From Cobetia amphilecti (GTDB lineage Bacteria; Pseudomonadota; Gammaproteobacteria; Pseudomonadales; Halomonadaceae), in the NCBI RefSeq assembly GCF_020217465.1, contig NZ_CP084115.1:3410001-3474000 (forward strand): DNA of 64,000 bases. Direction: 5' to 3'. The notes under the pieces are model-generated. The model saw only the letters and a program-made list of their open reading frames with translations, was not told the DNA's origin and made no database searches. Of this stretch, positions 19,501 to 34,500 are shown in pieces; the first letter of the stretch is position 1; each line of letters opens with the position of its first letter. Both the position numbers and the translations under genes were made by a program.

Positions 19501-22500
19501 CATCCGCTGCCACCTCGAAGGTGTCAGTGACCGTCTCACCCGTGGCCTCGGTCACTTCCTTGTCAGCCAGCGTGATGACCGGCACTGCGTCGGCCGAGCC
19601 CGTGATATTGATGGTCAGCGTAGTGCTGGAATAGTCGCCATCGCTGTCTTCCAGCACATAGGTGAAGACATCTTCCGCCGGTTCATTCTCTGCCAGAGAC
19701 TGCGTCTTGGTGGTATCCAGAACGTAGGTATAGCTGCCGTCACTGTTGAGCGTCAGAGTGCCGTAGTCGCCCGTGACCGTGGCACTGCCGCCGTCGGCAA
19801 TCCCAGTATCGTTCAGTTTGCAGACCATGAATGGCGCATCTGCACCCAGGACGTCCTCATTGTCATTGGCACCGTCGATCACGTTGCCCGTGAGCTCGTC
19901 CGTCGCATCTTCATCAATATCGCGCTCATCCGGCTTGGCCGTCGGCGCGGTATCCAGAATCTTGACGTCAAGACTGTCGCTGGTGCTCTGCCCAGCCAGG
20001 TCAGTGACGACCACGGCGTAGTTGTCGAACACGCTATCGTCGCCAGCCGAGTGATCCGCAGCCGTGCCATCCTCCACATAGGTGTAGGACACAGTGCCGG
20101 AATCATAGCCAGTGATGGTCAGCGTACCTTCGTCATCAGCCGCACCCGGAATCACGATGGGATTATCCACTGACGCCGAAGTGATATCCGTGCCATTGAT
20201 GGTGACGCTGGCGATGCCGGCATCCGCTTCCACCTCGAAGGTGTCAGTGACGGTATCGCCGGTGGCTTCGGTGACGCTGTTGTCGTCCGTGCCGCTGATG
20301 CCGGTGATGACCGGCGCGGCATCGGTCGACCCCGTGACGGTGATGGTCAGCGTGGTGCGGGAGACATCGCCATCGGCATCGGTGATGCCGTAGGTGAAGA
20401 CGTCGCTCAGCGGGTCGCTGTCATCGTCCAGCGACTGGACCTCGGCATTGCTGTTGTCCAGCGCGTAGCTGTAGCTGCCGTCACTGTTGAGGGTCAGCGT
20501 GCCGTAGTCGCCGGTGATCTCGGTGCCGGCCGTGTCGTTGACGTTGTCCGCAAGCGCGTCATCGTCTTCCAGGCGGCCTTTCACGACACCGGTGACCGTG
20601 GTCGGCGTGTCGCTGCCCAGGGCATCGGCGGCCGCATCGGCATCCGTGCTGTCACCGACTCCGCTGATGACATTGCCGGTCAGGGCGTCAGAGGCGTCCT
20701 CGGCGATGGTGCCGGTGTCGGCATTGGCCGTCGGGACGGTGTCGACGATCGCGATGTCGAGACTGTCCGTGGTGCTGGCGTTCGTGATGTCGGTGACCAC
20801 GACCGCGAAGCTGTCGGTGATGTCGCCGCCCGAGTGATCCTCGGTCTCGCCATCCTCGACGTAGCGGTAGGTCACCTCACCGGTGCCAGCGTCATAGCCG
20901 GTCACGCTCAGGGTGCCTTCGCTCCCCTCGATGACCACCGGGTTGGCCTCGGTCGCATTGGTGATGTCGACCGGCGTATCCGCATCGACGCCAGCAATGG
21001 TGACCGTGGCAATCCCGGCAGTGGCGGCGACCGTGAAGCTGCCGGTGACGGTGTCGCCGGTGGCTTCGGTGACGCTGTTGTCGTCCGTGCCGCTGATGCC
21101 GGTGATGACCGGCGCGGCATCGGTCGACCCCGTGACGGTGATGGTCAGCGTGGTGCGGGAGACATCGCCATCGGCATCGGTGATGCCGTAGGTGAAGACG
21201 TCGCTCAGCGGGTCGCTGTCATCGTCCAGCGACTGGACCTCGGCATTGCTGTTGTCCAGCGCGTAGCTGTAGCTGCCGTCACTGTTGAGGGTCAGCGTGC
21301 CGTAGTCGCCGGTGATCTCGGTGCCGGCCGTGTTGTTGACGTTGTCCGCAAGCGCGTCATCGTCTTCCAGGCGGCCTTTCACGACACCGGTGACCGTGGT
21401 CGGCGTGTCGCTGCCCAGGGCATCGGCGGCCGCATCGGCATCCGTGCTGTCACCGACTCCGCTGATGACATTGCCGGTCAGGGCGTCAGAGGTGTCCTCG
21501 GCGATGGTGCCGGTGTCGGCATTGGCCGTCGGGACGGTGTCGACGATCGCGATGTCGAGACTGTCCGTGGTGCTGGCGTTCGTGATGTCGGTGACCACGA
21601 CCGCGAAGCTGTCGGTGATGTCGCCGCCCGAGTGATCCTCGGTCTCGCCATCCTCGACGTAGCGGTACGTTACGGTGCCCGTATCGGCGTTATAGCCGGT
21701 CACGGTCAGGGTGCCTTCGTCGGTGGTGAGCTCGACCGGATCGGCCTCGGACGCGCCGGTGATGTCAGTGCCATTCACGGTGACGGTATCGATGCCGGCA
21801 GTGGCGGCGACCGTGAAGCTGCCGGTGACGGAGTCGCCGGTGGCTTCGGTGAGGCTGTGGTCCGCCTCATCACCGCTGATATCGGTGATGGTCGGGACGC
21901 CGTCGGTGGACCCCTCGACGGTGATGGTCAGCGTGGCAGTATCACTGTCGCCATCGGCGTCGGTGATCACGTAGGTGAACGTGTCTTCTTCCGTCTCGCC
22001 ATCATTGAGCGACTGGACCGCCGGGCTGGTGGTGTCGAGCACATAGCTGTAGCTGCCGTCACTGTTGAGTGTCAGCGTGCCGTACGTGCCTTCGACCACG
22101 GCAGCGTCATCAGCCGTGACGGCATTGCCGTCAACACCGGTGACCGTCGTGGCATCCGCGCCCAGGATATCGGCGGTGTCGTTGTCGCCACTGATGACGT
22201 TGCCGTCGAGAGCGGTGGCGTCCTCGTCGATACTGCGCGCATCGTCATTGGCCGTCGGCGCGGTGTCGACGATCGCGATGTCCAGGCTGTCGCTGGTGCT
22301 CTGCCCGGTGATGTCGGTCACCACGACGGTGAAGCTGTCGGTGATGTCACCGCCGGTGTGATCTTCGCTCTCGCCATCTTCGACGTAGCTATAGGTGACC
22401 TCACCGCTGTCGGCGTCATAGCCGGTCACGGTCAGGGTGCCTTCGTCGGTGGTGAGCTCGACCGGATCGGCCTCGGACGCGCCGGTGATGTCAGTGCCAT

Positions 22501-25500
22501 TCACGGTGACGGTATCGATGCCGGCAGTGGCGGCGACCGTGAAGCTGCCGGTGACGGAGTCGCCGGTGGCTTCGGTGAGGCTGTGGTCCGCCTCATCACC
22601 GCTGATATCGGTGATGGTCGGGACGCCGTCGGTGGACCCCTCGACGGTGATGGTCAGCGTGGCAGTATCACTGTCGCCATCGGCGTCGGTGATCACGTAG
22701 GTGAACGTGTCTTCTTCCGTCTCGCCATCATTGAGCGACTGGACCGCCGGGCTGGTGGTGTCGAGCACATAGCTGTAGCTGCCGTCACTGTTGAGTGTCA
22801 GCGTGCCGTACGTGCCTTCGACCACGGCAGCGTCATCAGCCGTGACGGCATTGCCGTCAACACCGGTGACCGTCGTGGCATCCGCGCCCAGGATATCGGC
22901 GGTGTCGTTGTCGCCACTGATGACGTTGCCGTCGAGAGCGGTGGCGTCCTCGTCGATACTGCGCGCATCGTCATTGGCCGTCGGCGCGGTGTCGACGATC
23001 GCGATGTCCAGGCTGTCGCTGGTGCTCTGCCCGGTGATGTCGGTCACCACGACGGTGAAGCTGTCGGTGATGTCACCGCCGGTGTGATCTTCGCTCTCGC
23101 CATCTTCGACGTAGCTATAGGTGACCTCACCGCTGTCGGCGTCATAGCCGGTCACGGTCAGGGTGCCTTCGTCGGTGGTGAGCTCGACCGGATCGGCCTC
23201 GGACGCGCCGGTGATGTCAGTGCCATTCACGGTGACGGTATCGATGCCGGCAGTGGCGGCGACCGTGAAGCTGCCGGTGACGGAGTCGCCGGTGGCTTCG
23301 GTGAGGCTGTGGTCCGCCTCATCACCGCTGATATCGGTGATGGTCGGGACGCCGTCGGTGGACCCCTCGACGGTGATGGTCAGCGTGGCAGTATCACTGT
23401 CGCCATCGGCGTCGGTGATCACGTAGGTGAACGTGTCTTCTTCCGTCTCGCCATCATTGAGCGACTGGACCGCCGGGCTGGTGGTGTCGAGCACATAGCT
23501 GTAGCTGCCGTCACTGTTGAGTGTCAGCGTGCCGTACGTGCCTTCGACCACGGCAGCGTCATCAGCCGTGACGGCATTGCCGTCAACACCGGTGACCGTC
23601 GTGGCATCCGCGCCCAGGGTATCGGCGGTGTCGTTGTCGCCACTGATGACGTTGCCGTCGAGAGCGGTGGCGTCCTCGTCGATACTGCGCGCATCGTCAT
23701 TGGCCGTCGGCGCGGTGTCGACGATCGCGATGTCCAGGCTGTCGCTGGTGCTCTGCCCGGTGATGTCGGTCACCACGACGGTGAAGCTGTCGGTGATGTC
23801 GCCGCCGGTGTGATCTTCGCTCTCGCCATCCTCGACGTAGCTGTAGGTCACGGTGCCCGTGTCGGCGTCATAGCCGGTCACGGTCAGGGTGCCTTCGTCG
23901 GTGGTGAGCTCGACCGGATCGGCCTCGGACGCGCCGGTGATGTCAGTGCCATTCACGGTGACGGTATCGATGCCGGCAGTGGTGGCGACCGTGAAGCTGC
24001 CGGTGACGGAGTCGCCGGTGGCTTCGGTGAGGCTGTGGTCCGCCTCATCACCGCTGATATCGGTGATGGTCGGGACGCCGTCGGTGGACCCCTCGACGGT
24101 GATGGTCAGCGTGGCAGTATCACTGTCGCCATCGGCGTCGGTGATCACGTAGGTGAACGTGTCTTCTTCCGTCTCGCCATCATTGAGCGACTGGACCGCC
24201 GGGCTGGTGGTGTCGAGCACATAGCTGTAGCTGCCGTCACTGTTGAGTGTCAGCGTGCCGTACGTGCCTTCGACCACGGCAGCGTCATCAGCCGTGACGG
24301 CATTGCCGTCAACACCGGTGACCGTCGTGGCATCCGCGCCCAGGATATCGGCGGTGTCGTTGTCGCCACTGATGACGTTGCCGTCGAGAGCGGTGGCGTC
24401 CTCGTCGATACTGCGCGCATCGTCATTGGCCGTCGGCGCGGTGTCGACGATCGCGATGTCCAGGCTGTCGCTGGTGCTCTGCCCGGTGATGTCGGTCACC
24501 ACGACGGTGAAGCTGTCGGTGATGTCACCGCCGGTGTGATCTTCGCTCTCGCCATCTTCGACGTAGCTATAGGTGACCTCACCGCTGTCGGCGTCATAGC
24601 CGGTCACGGTCAGGGTGCCTTCGTCGGTGGTGAGCTCGACCGGATCGGCCTCGGACGCGCCGGTGATGTCAGTGCCATTCACGGTGACGGTATCGATGCC
24701 GGCAGTGGCGGCGACCGTGAAGCTGCCGGTGACGGAGTCGCCGGTGGCTTCGGTGAGGCTGTGGTCCGCCTCATCACCGCTGATATCGGTGATGGTCGGG
24801 ACGCCGTCGGTGGACCCCTCGACGGTGATGGTCAGCGTGGCAGTATCACTGTCGCCATCGGCGTCGGTGATCACGTAGGTGAACGTGTCTTCTTCCGTCT
24901 CGCCATCATTGAGCGACTGGACCGCCGGGCTGGTGGTGTCGAGCACATAGCTGTAGCTGCCGTCGGCTTCGAGGGTCAGCGTGCCGTAGCTGCCGGTGAC
25001 GACTGCCGCGGCATCTGCCGTGACGTCGGACGCACTGCCGCCGTCCGGCGTGACGCTGGTCACGCTGGTGGCATCGGCCCCCAGGGTGTCGGCGGTGTCG
25101 CTGGCGCCGTCGATGACGTTGCCGTCGAGTGCCGCGGTGGTGTCCTCACCGATGTTGCGCGTATCGGCGTTGGCGACCGGGGCGGTATCGAGGATCGCGA
25201 TGTCCAGGCTGTCGCTGGTGCTCTGCCCGGTGATGTCGGTGACCACGACGCTGAAGCTGTCGGTGATGTCGCCGTCGGTGTGATCTTCGCTCGCGCCATC
25301 TTCGACGTAGCTATAGGTGACCTCACCCGTGTCGGCGTCGTAGCCGGTCACGCTCAGGACACCTTCGACGGTGGTGATCTCGACCGGATCGGTCTCGGTC
25401 GCGCCGGTGATATCAGTGCCATTCACGGTGACGCTGGCGATGCCGGCATCCGCTTCCACCTGGAAGGTGTCAGTGACGGTGCCGCCGGTCGCCTCAGTGA

Positions 25501-28500
25501 CCGACTGGTCATCCAGCGAGGTGATGGTCGGCACGCCATCGGTCGAGCCGTCGACGGTGATGGTCAGCGTGGTGCTGGAGGCATCGCCATCGGCGTCGGT
25601 GATCGTGTAGCTGAAGACGTCAGCCAGGCTCTCGCCATCATCCAGCGACTGCACGGCCGGATTGGTGGTGTCGAGCACATAGCTGTAGCTGCCGTCGGCT
25701 TCGAGGGTCAGCGTGCCGTAGCTGCCGGTGACGACTGCCGCATCATCCGCGGTGACGTCGGACGCACTGCCGCCGTCCGGCGTGACGCTGGTCACGCTGG
25801 TGGCATCGGCCCCCAGGGTGTCGGCGGTGTCGCTGGCGCCGTCGATGACGTTGCCGTCGAGTGCCGTGGTGGTGTCTTCGTCGATGTTGCGGGCGTCGGC
25901 CTTGGCCTCCGGCGCGGTATCGAGGATCGCGATGTCCAGGCTGTCGCTGGTGCTCTGCCCGGTGATGTCGGTGACCACGACGCTGAAGCTGTCGGTGATG
26001 TCGCCGTCGGTATGATCTTCGCTCGCGCCATCTTCGGCGTAGCTGTAGGTCACGGTGCCCGTGTCGGCGTCGTAGCCGGTCACGCTCAGGACACCTTCGA
26101 CGGTGGTGATCTCGACCGGATCGGTCTCGGTCGCGCCGGTGATATCAGTGCCATTCACGGTGACGCTGGCGATGCCGGCATCCGCTTCCACCTGGAAGGT
26201 GTCAGTGACGGTGCCGCCGGTCGCCTCAGTGACCGACTGGTCATCCAGCGAGGTGATGGTCGGCACGCCATCGGTCGAGCCGTCGACGGTGATGGTCAGC
26301 GTGGTGCTGGAGGCATCGCCATCGGCGTCGGTGATCGTGTAGCTGAAGACGTCGGTCAGTGACGCGCCATCATCCAGCGACTGCACGGCCGGATTGGTGG
26401 TGTCGAGCACATAGCTGTAGCTGCCGTCGGCTTCGAGGGTCAGCGTGCCGTAGCTGCCGGTGACGACTGCCGCGGCATCTGCCGTGACGTCGGACGCACT
26501 GCCGCCGTCCGGCGTGACGCTGGTCACGCTGGTGGCGTCCGCGCCCAGGGTGTCGGCGGTGTCGCTGGCGCCGTCGATGACGTTGCCGTCGAGTGCCGTG
26601 GTGGTGTCCTCACCGATGTTGCGCGTATCGGCGTTGGCGACCGGGGCGGTATCGAGGATCGCGATGTCCAGGCTGTCGCTGGTGCTCTGCCCGGTGATGT
26701 CGGTCACCACGACGGTGAAGCTGTCGGTGATGTCGCCGTCGGTATGATCTTCGCTCGCGCCATCTTCGGCGTAGCTGTAGGTCACGGTGCCCGTGTCGGC
26801 GTCGTAGCCGGTCACGCTCAGGACACCTTCGACGGTGGTGATCTCGACCGGATTGGTCTCGGTCGCGCCGGTGATATCAGTGCCATTCACGGTGACGCTG
26901 GCGATGCCGGCATCCGCTTCCACCTGGAAGGTGTCAGTGACGGTGCCGCCGGTCGCCTCAGTGACCGACTGGTCATCCAGCGAGGTGATGGTCGGCACGC
27001 CATCGGTCGAGCCGTCGACGGTGATGGTCAGCGTGGTGCTGGAGGCATCGCCATCGGCGTCGGTGATCGTGTAGCTGAAGACGTCGGTCAGTGACGCGCC
27101 ATCATCCAGCGACTGCACGGCCGGATTGGTGGTGTCGAGCACATAGCTGTAGCTGCCGTCGGCTTCGAGGGTCAGCGTGCCGTAGCTGCCGGTGACGACT
27201 GCCGCGGCATCTACCGTGACGTCGGACGCACTGCCGCCGTCCGGCGTGACGCTGGTCACGCTGGTGGCATCGGCCCCCAGGGTGTCGGCGGTGTCGCTGG
27301 CGCCGTCGATGACGTTGCCGTCGAGTGCCGCGGTGGTGTCCTCACCGATGTTGCGCGTATCGGCGTTGGCGACCGGGGCGGTATCGAGGATCGCGATGTC
27401 CAGGCTGTCGCTGGTGCTCTGCCCGGTGATGTCGGTGACCACGACGGTGAAGCTGTCGGTGATGTCGCCGTCGGTGTGATCTTCGCTCGCGCCATCTTCG
27501 ACGTAGCTATAGGTGACCTCACCACTGTCGGCGTCATAGCCGGTCACGGTCAGGGTGCCTTCGTCGGTGGTGAGCTCGACCGGATCGGCCTCGGACGCGC
27601 CGGTGATGTCAGTGCCATTCACGGTGACGGTATCGATGCCGGCAGTGGCGGCGACCGTGAAGCTGCCGGTGACGGAGTCGCCGGTGGCTTCGGTGAGGCT
27701 GTGGTCCGCCTCATCACCGCTGATATCGGTGATGGTCGGGACGCCGTCGGTGGACCCCTCGACGGTGATGGTCAGCGTGGCAGTATCACTGTCGCCATCG
27801 GCGTCGGTGATCACGTAGGTGAACGTGTCTTCTTCCGTCTCGCCATCATTGAGCGACTGGACCGCCGGGCTGGTGGTGTCGAGCACATAGCTGTAGCTGC
27901 CGTCACTGTTGAGTGTCAGCGTGCCGTACGTGCCTTCGACCACGGCAGCGTCATCAGCCGTGACGGCATTGCCGTCAACACCGGTGACCGTCGTGGCATC
28001 CGCGCCCAGGATATCGGCGGTGTCGTTGTCGCCACTGATGACGTTGCCGTCGAGAGCGGTGGCGTCCTCGTCGATACTGCGCGCATCGTCATTGGCCGTC
28101 GGCGCGGTGTCGACGATCGCGATGTCCAGGCTGTCGCTGGTGCTCTGCCCGGTGATGTCGGTCACCACGACGGTGAAGCTGTCGGTGATGTCACCGCCGG
28201 TGTGATCTTCGCTCTCGCCATCTTCGACGTAGCTATAGGTGACCTCACCGCTGTCGGCGTCGTAGCCGGTCACGCTCAGGGTGCCTTCGTCGGTGGTGAT
28301 CTCGACCGGATCGGTCTCGGACGCGCCGGTGATGTCAGTGCCATTCACGGTGACGCTGGCGATGCCGGCATCCGCTTCCACCTGGAAGGTGTCAGTGACG
28401 GTGCCGCCGGTCGCCTCAGTGACCGACTGGCCATCCAGCGAGGTGATGGTCGGCACGCCATCGGTCGAGCCGTCGACGGTGATGGTCAGCGTGGTGCTGG

Positions 28501-31500
28501 AGGCATCGCCATCGGCGTCGGTAATCGTGTAGCTGAAGACGTCAGCCAGGCTCTCGCCAGCATCCAGCGACTGTACGGCCGGATTGGTGGTGTCGAGCAC
28601 ATAGCTGTAGCTGCCGTCACTGTTGAGTGTCAGCGTGCCGTACGTGCCTTCGACCACGGCAGCGTCATCGGCCGTGACGTCGGACGCACTCCCGCCGTCC
28701 GGCGTGACGCTGGTCACGCTGGTGGCATCGGCCCCCAGGGTGTCGGCGGTGTCGCTGGCGCCGTCGATGACGTTGCCGTCGAGTGCCGTGGTGGTGTCTT
28801 CACCGATGTTGCGGGTATCGGCGTTGGCGACCGGGGCGGTATCGAGGATCGCGATGTCCAGGCTGTCGCTGGTGCTCTGCCCGGTGATGTCGGTGACCAC
28901 GACGCTGAAGCTGTCGGTGATGTCGCCGCCGGTGTGATCTTCGCTCTCGCCATCCTCGACGTAGCTGTAGGTCACGGTGCCCATGTCGGCGTCATAGCCG
29001 GTCACGCTCAGGACACCTTCGACGGTGGTGATCTCGACCGGATCGGTCTCGGTCGCGCCGGTGATATCAGTACCATTCACGGTGACGCTGGCGATGCCGG
29101 CATCCGCTTCCACCTGGAAGGTGTCAGTGACGGTGCCGCCGGTCGCCTCAGTGACCGACTGGTCATCCAGCGAGGTGATGGTCGGCACGCCGTCGGTGGA
29201 GCCGTCGACGGTGATGGTCAGCGTGGTGCTGGAGGCATCGCCATCGGCGTCGGTAATCGTGTAGCTGAAGACGTCGGTCAGTGACGCCCCGTCATCCAGG
29301 CCCTGGACCTCGGCATTGCTGTTGTCCAGCACATAGCTGTAGCTGCCATCACTGTTGAGGGTCAGCGTGCCGTAGTTGCCGGTGACGACTGCGGCGGCAT
29401 CTGCCGTGACGTCGGACGCACTCCCGCCGTCCGGCGTGACGCTGGTCACGCTGGTGGCGTCCGCGCCCAGGGTATCGGTGGTGTCGTTGTCGCCACTGAT
29501 GACGTTGCCGTCGAGAGCGGTGGCGTCCTCGTCGATACTGCGCGCATCGTCATTGGCCGTCGGCGCGGTGTCGACGATCGCGATGTCCAGGCTGTCGCTG
29601 GTGCTCTGCCCGGTGATGTCGGTCACCACGACGGTGAAGCTGTCGGTGATGTCGCCGCCGGTGTGATCTTCGCTCTCGCCATCCTCGACGTAGCTGTAGG
29701 TCACGGTGCCATCAGCCGCATAGTCGGTGATGGTCAGCGTGCCTTCATCGGTGGTGATCACGACCGGCGTGGTGCTGGCGTCGCTGATGTCGATGCCGTC
29801 AATGGTGACAGCGGCAATCCCGGCGGTGGCCGCGACCGTGAAGCTGCCGGTGACGGTGTCGCCGGTGGCTTCGGTGACGCTGTTGTCGGCCGTGGCACTG
29901 ATGTCAGTGATGGTCGGCGCGCCATCGGTCGAGCCGTCGACGGTGATGGTCAGCGTGGTGCTGGAGGTATCGCCATCGGCGTCGGTGATCGTGTAGCTGA
30001 AGACGTCAGCCAGGCTCTCGCCATCATCCAGCGACTGCACGGCCGGATTGGTGGTGTCGAGCACATAGCTGTAGCTGCCGTCGGCTTCGAGCGTCAGCGT
30101 GCCGTAGTCGCCGGTGACGACTGCGGCGGCATCGGCCGTGACGGTGCTGCCATCGACGTCAGTGACCGTGGTGGCGTCCGCCCCCAGGGTGTCAGCGGTG
30201 TCGCTGGCGCCGTCGATGACGTTGCCGTCGAGTGCCGCGGTGGTGTCTTCGCCGATGTTGCGCGTGTCGGCGTTGGCGACCGGCGCGGTATCGAGGATCG
30301 CGATGTCCAGGCTGTCGCTGGTGCTCTGCCCGGTGATGTCGGTAACCACGACCGCGAAGCTGTCGGTGATGTCGCCGTCGCTGTGATCTTCGCTCGCGCC
30401 ATCTTCGACGTAGCTGTAGGTCACGGTGCCCGTGTCGGCGTCGTAGCCGGTCACGCTCAGGGTGCCTTCGACGGTGGTGATCTCGACCGGATCGGTCTCG
30501 GTCGCGCCGGTGATATCAGTACCATTCACGGTGACGCTGGCGATGCCGGCATCCGCTTCCACCTGGAAGGTGTCAGTGACGGTGCCGCCGGTCGCCTCAG
30601 TGACCGACTGGTCATCCAGCGAGGTGATGGTCGGCACGCCGTCGGTGGAGCCGTCGACGGTGATGGTCAGCGTGGTGCTGGAGGCATCGCCATCGGCGTC
30701 GGTAATCGTGTAGCTGAAGACGTCGGTCAGTGACGCCCCGTCATCCAGGCCCTGGACCTCGGCATTGCTGTTGTCCAGCACATAGCTGTAGCTGCCATCA
30801 CTGTTGAGGGTCAGCGTGCCGTAGTTGCCGGTGACGACTGCGGCGGCATCTGCCGTGACGTCGGACGCACTCCCGCCGTCCGGCGTGACGCTGGTCACGC
30901 TGGTGGCGTCCGCGCCCAGGGTATCGGTGGTGTCGTTGTCGCCACTGATGACGTTGCCGTCGAGAGCGGTGGCGTCCTCGTCGATACTGCGCGCATCGTC
31001 ATTGGCCGTCGGCGCGGTGTCGACGATCGCGATGTCCAGGCTGTCGCTGGTGCTCTGCCCGGTGATGTCGGTCACCACGACGGTGAAGCTGTCGGTGATG
31101 TCGCCGCCGGTGTGATCTTCGCTCTCGCCATCCTCGACGTAGCTGTAGGTCACGGTGCCATCAGCCGCATAGTCGGTGATGGTCAGCGTGCCTTCATCGG
31201 TGGTGATCACGACCGGCGTGGTGCTGGCGTCGCTGATGTCGATGCCGTCAATGGTGACAGCGGCAATCCCGGCGGTGGCCGCGACCGTGAAGCTGCCGGT
31301 GACGGTGTCGCCGGTGGCTTCGGTGACGCTGTTGTCGGCCGTGGCACTGATGTCAGTGATGGTCGGCGCGCCATCGGTCGAGCCGTCGACGGTGATGGTC
31401 AGCGTGGTGCTGGAGGTATCGCCATCGGCGTCGGTGATCGTGTAGCTGAAGACGTCAGCCAGGCTCTCGCCATCATCCAGCGACTGCACGGCCGGATTGG

Positions 31501-34500
31501 TGGTGTCGAGCACATAGCTGTAGCTGCCGTCGGCTTCGAGCGTCAGCGTGCCGTAGTCGCCGGTGACGACTGCGGCGGCATCGGCCGTGACGGTGCTGCC
31601 ATCGACGTCAGTGACCGTGGTGGCGTCCGCCCCCAGGGTGTCAGCGGTGTCGCTGGCGCCGTCGATGACGTTGCCGTCGAGTGCCGCGGTGGTGTCTTCG
31701 CCGATGTTGCGCGTGTCGGCGTTGGCGACCGGCGCGGTATCGAGGATCGCGATGTCCAGGCTGTCGCTGGTGCTCTGCCCGGTGATGTCGGTAACCACGA
31801 CCGCGAAGCTGTCGGTGATGTCGCCGTCGCTGTGATCTTCGCTCGCGCCATCTTCGACGTAGCTGTAGGTCACGGTGCCCGTGTCGGCGTCGTAGCCGGT
31901 CACGCTCAGGGTGCCTTCGACGGTGGTGATCTCGACCGGATCGGTCTCGGTCGCGCCGGTGATATCAGTGCCATTCACGGTGACGCTGGCGATGCCGGCA
32001 TCCGCTTCCACCTGGAAGGTGTCAGTGACGGTGCCGCCAGTCGCCTCAGTGACCGACTGGTCATCCAGCGAGGTAATCGTCGGCGCCGAGTCATCCACGC
32101 CGGTGATCAGGATGTCGACCGTGGTGGTCGAGCCATCGCTGAGCTCGACCACGAACGACTGGCTGACAGTGTCACCTTCATTCAACCCCTGAACGACAGC
32201 GGCATCGTTATCGAGGGTGTAGGTCCACTCCCCTGCCTCGTTGACGCTGAAAGTGCCGTAATCATCGCTTTGGGTGCCAGCGACAACATCAGTACTTTCG
32301 ACATCGACAAGCGCGCCGGAAGCTTCGGTAACGCCATCCTCCGTTACCTCTCCAGAATCGCCGCCAATCAGGGCGCCTACATCATTGCTGGTCGCGGTGT
32401 TGCCGGCCGGATCGGTGACCGAGGCTTCGACGCTGTACTCGCCTTCGCTCAGCGGCGTTTCAGCGTCAACCGTATAGGTGCCGTTCTCGACGGTGGCGGT
32501 GACGGTCTGCTCGTTGCCGTCGCTGTCGGTGATGACCAGGGTGACGGTGCTGCCGTCTTCGGCATCGGTGGTGCCGACGATGGTCGGCGTGGTGTCGGAG
32601 GTCAGCGCGGGGGCATCGACAGTCAGTGCCGGCGCGCTTGCGTCGATCTCGCCTACATCATTGCTGGTCGCGGTGTTGCCGGCCGGATCGGTGACCGAGG
32701 CCTCGACGCTGTATTCGCCTTCGCTCAGCGGGGTCTCGGCATCGACGCTGTAGGTGCCGTTCTCGACGGTGGCGGTGACGGTCTGTTCGTTGCCGTCGCT
32801 GTCGGTGATGACCAGGGTGACGGTGCTGCCGTCTTCGGCATCGGTGGTACCGACGATGGTCGGCGTGGTGTCGGAGGTCAGTGCCGGTGCATCGACAGTC
32901 AGCGCCGGCGCGCTTGCGTCGATCTCGCCCACGTCATTGCTGGTCGCGGTGTTGCCGGCCGGATCGGTGACCGAGGCCTCGACGCTGTACTCGCCTTCGC
33001 TCAGTGGCGTCTCGGCGTCAACCGTGTAGGTGCCGTTCTCGACAGTGGCGGTGACGGTCTGTTCGTTGCCGTCACTGTCGGTGATGACCAGGGTGACGGT
33101 GCTGCCATCGTCGGCATCGGTGGTACCGACGATGGTCGGCGTGGTGTCGGAGGTCAGCGCGGGAGCATCGACAGTCAGCGCCGGCGCGCTGGCATCGATC
33201 TCGCCCACGTCATTGCTGATCGCGGTGTTGCCGGCCGGATCGGTGACCGAGGCCTCGACGCTGTACTCGCCTTCGCTCAGTGGCGTCTCGGCGTCAACCG
33301 TGTAGGTGCCGTTCTCGACAGTGGCGGTGACGGTCTGTTCGTTGCCGTCACTGTCGGTGATGACCAGGGTGACGGTGCTGCCATCGTCGGCATCGGTGGT
33401 ACCGACGATGGTCGGCGTGGTGTCGGAGGTCAGCGCGGGAGCATCGACAGTCAGCGCCGGCGCGCTGGCATCGATCTCGCCCACGTCATTGCTGATCGCG
33501 GTGTTGCCGGCCGGATCGGTGACCGAGGCCTCGACGCTGTACTCGCCTTCGCTCAGTGGCGTCTCGGCGTCAACCGTGTAGGTGCCGTTCTCGACAGTGG
33601 CGGTGACGGTCTGTTCGTTGCCGTCGCTGTCGGTGATGACCAGGGTGACGGTGCTGCCATCGTCGGCATCAGTGGTACCGACGATGGTCGGCGTGGTGTC
33701 GGAGGTCAGTGCCGGTGCGTCAACGGTCAGCGCCGGCGCACTTGCGTCGATCTCGCCCACGTCGTTGCTGGTCGCGGTGTTGCCGGCCGGATCGGTGACA
33801 GAAGCCTCGACACTGTATTCGCCTTCGCTCAGCGGCGTCTCTGCATCGACGCTATAGGTGCCGTTCTCCACAGTCGCGGTGACGGTCTGCTCGTTGCCGT
33901 CGCTGTCAGTGATGACCAGCGTGACGGTGCTGCCGTCTTCGGCATCAGTAGTACCGACGATGGTCGGCGTGGTATCGGAGGTCAGTGCCGGTGCGTCGAC
34001 GGTCAGGCTCGGCGCGCTTGCGTCGATCTCGCCCACGTCATTGCTGGTCGCGGTGTTGCCGGCCGGATCGGTGACCGAGGCCTCGACGCTGTACTCGCCT
34101 TCGCTCAGCGGCGTCTCTGCATCGACGCTGTAGGTGCCGTTCTCCACAGTCGCGGTGACGGTCTGTTCGTTGCCGTCGCTGTCGGTGATGACCAGCGTGA
34201 CGGTGCTGCCGTCTTCGGCATCGGTGGTGCCGACGATGGTCGGCGTGGTGTCGGAGGTCAGTGCGGGAGCATCGACGGTGAGTGCCGGCGCACTTGCGTC
34301 GATCTCGCCCACGTCATTGCTGGTCGCGGTGTTGCCGGCCGGATCGGTGACCGAGGCCTCGACGCTGTACTCGCCTTCGCTCAGCGGGGTCTCGGCGTCG
34401 ACGCTGTAGGTGCCGTTCTCGACGGTGGCGGTGACGGTCTGTTCGTTGCCGTCACTGTCGGTGATGACCAGCGTGACGGTGCTGCCGTCTTCGGCGTCGG

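Noticed and set aside
20834-29284. Long plus-strand ORFs of about 1842 and 602 codons opposite lapA
   Set aside because: The same antisense artefact of the tandem repeats; composition and repeats are dictated by the opposite strand.
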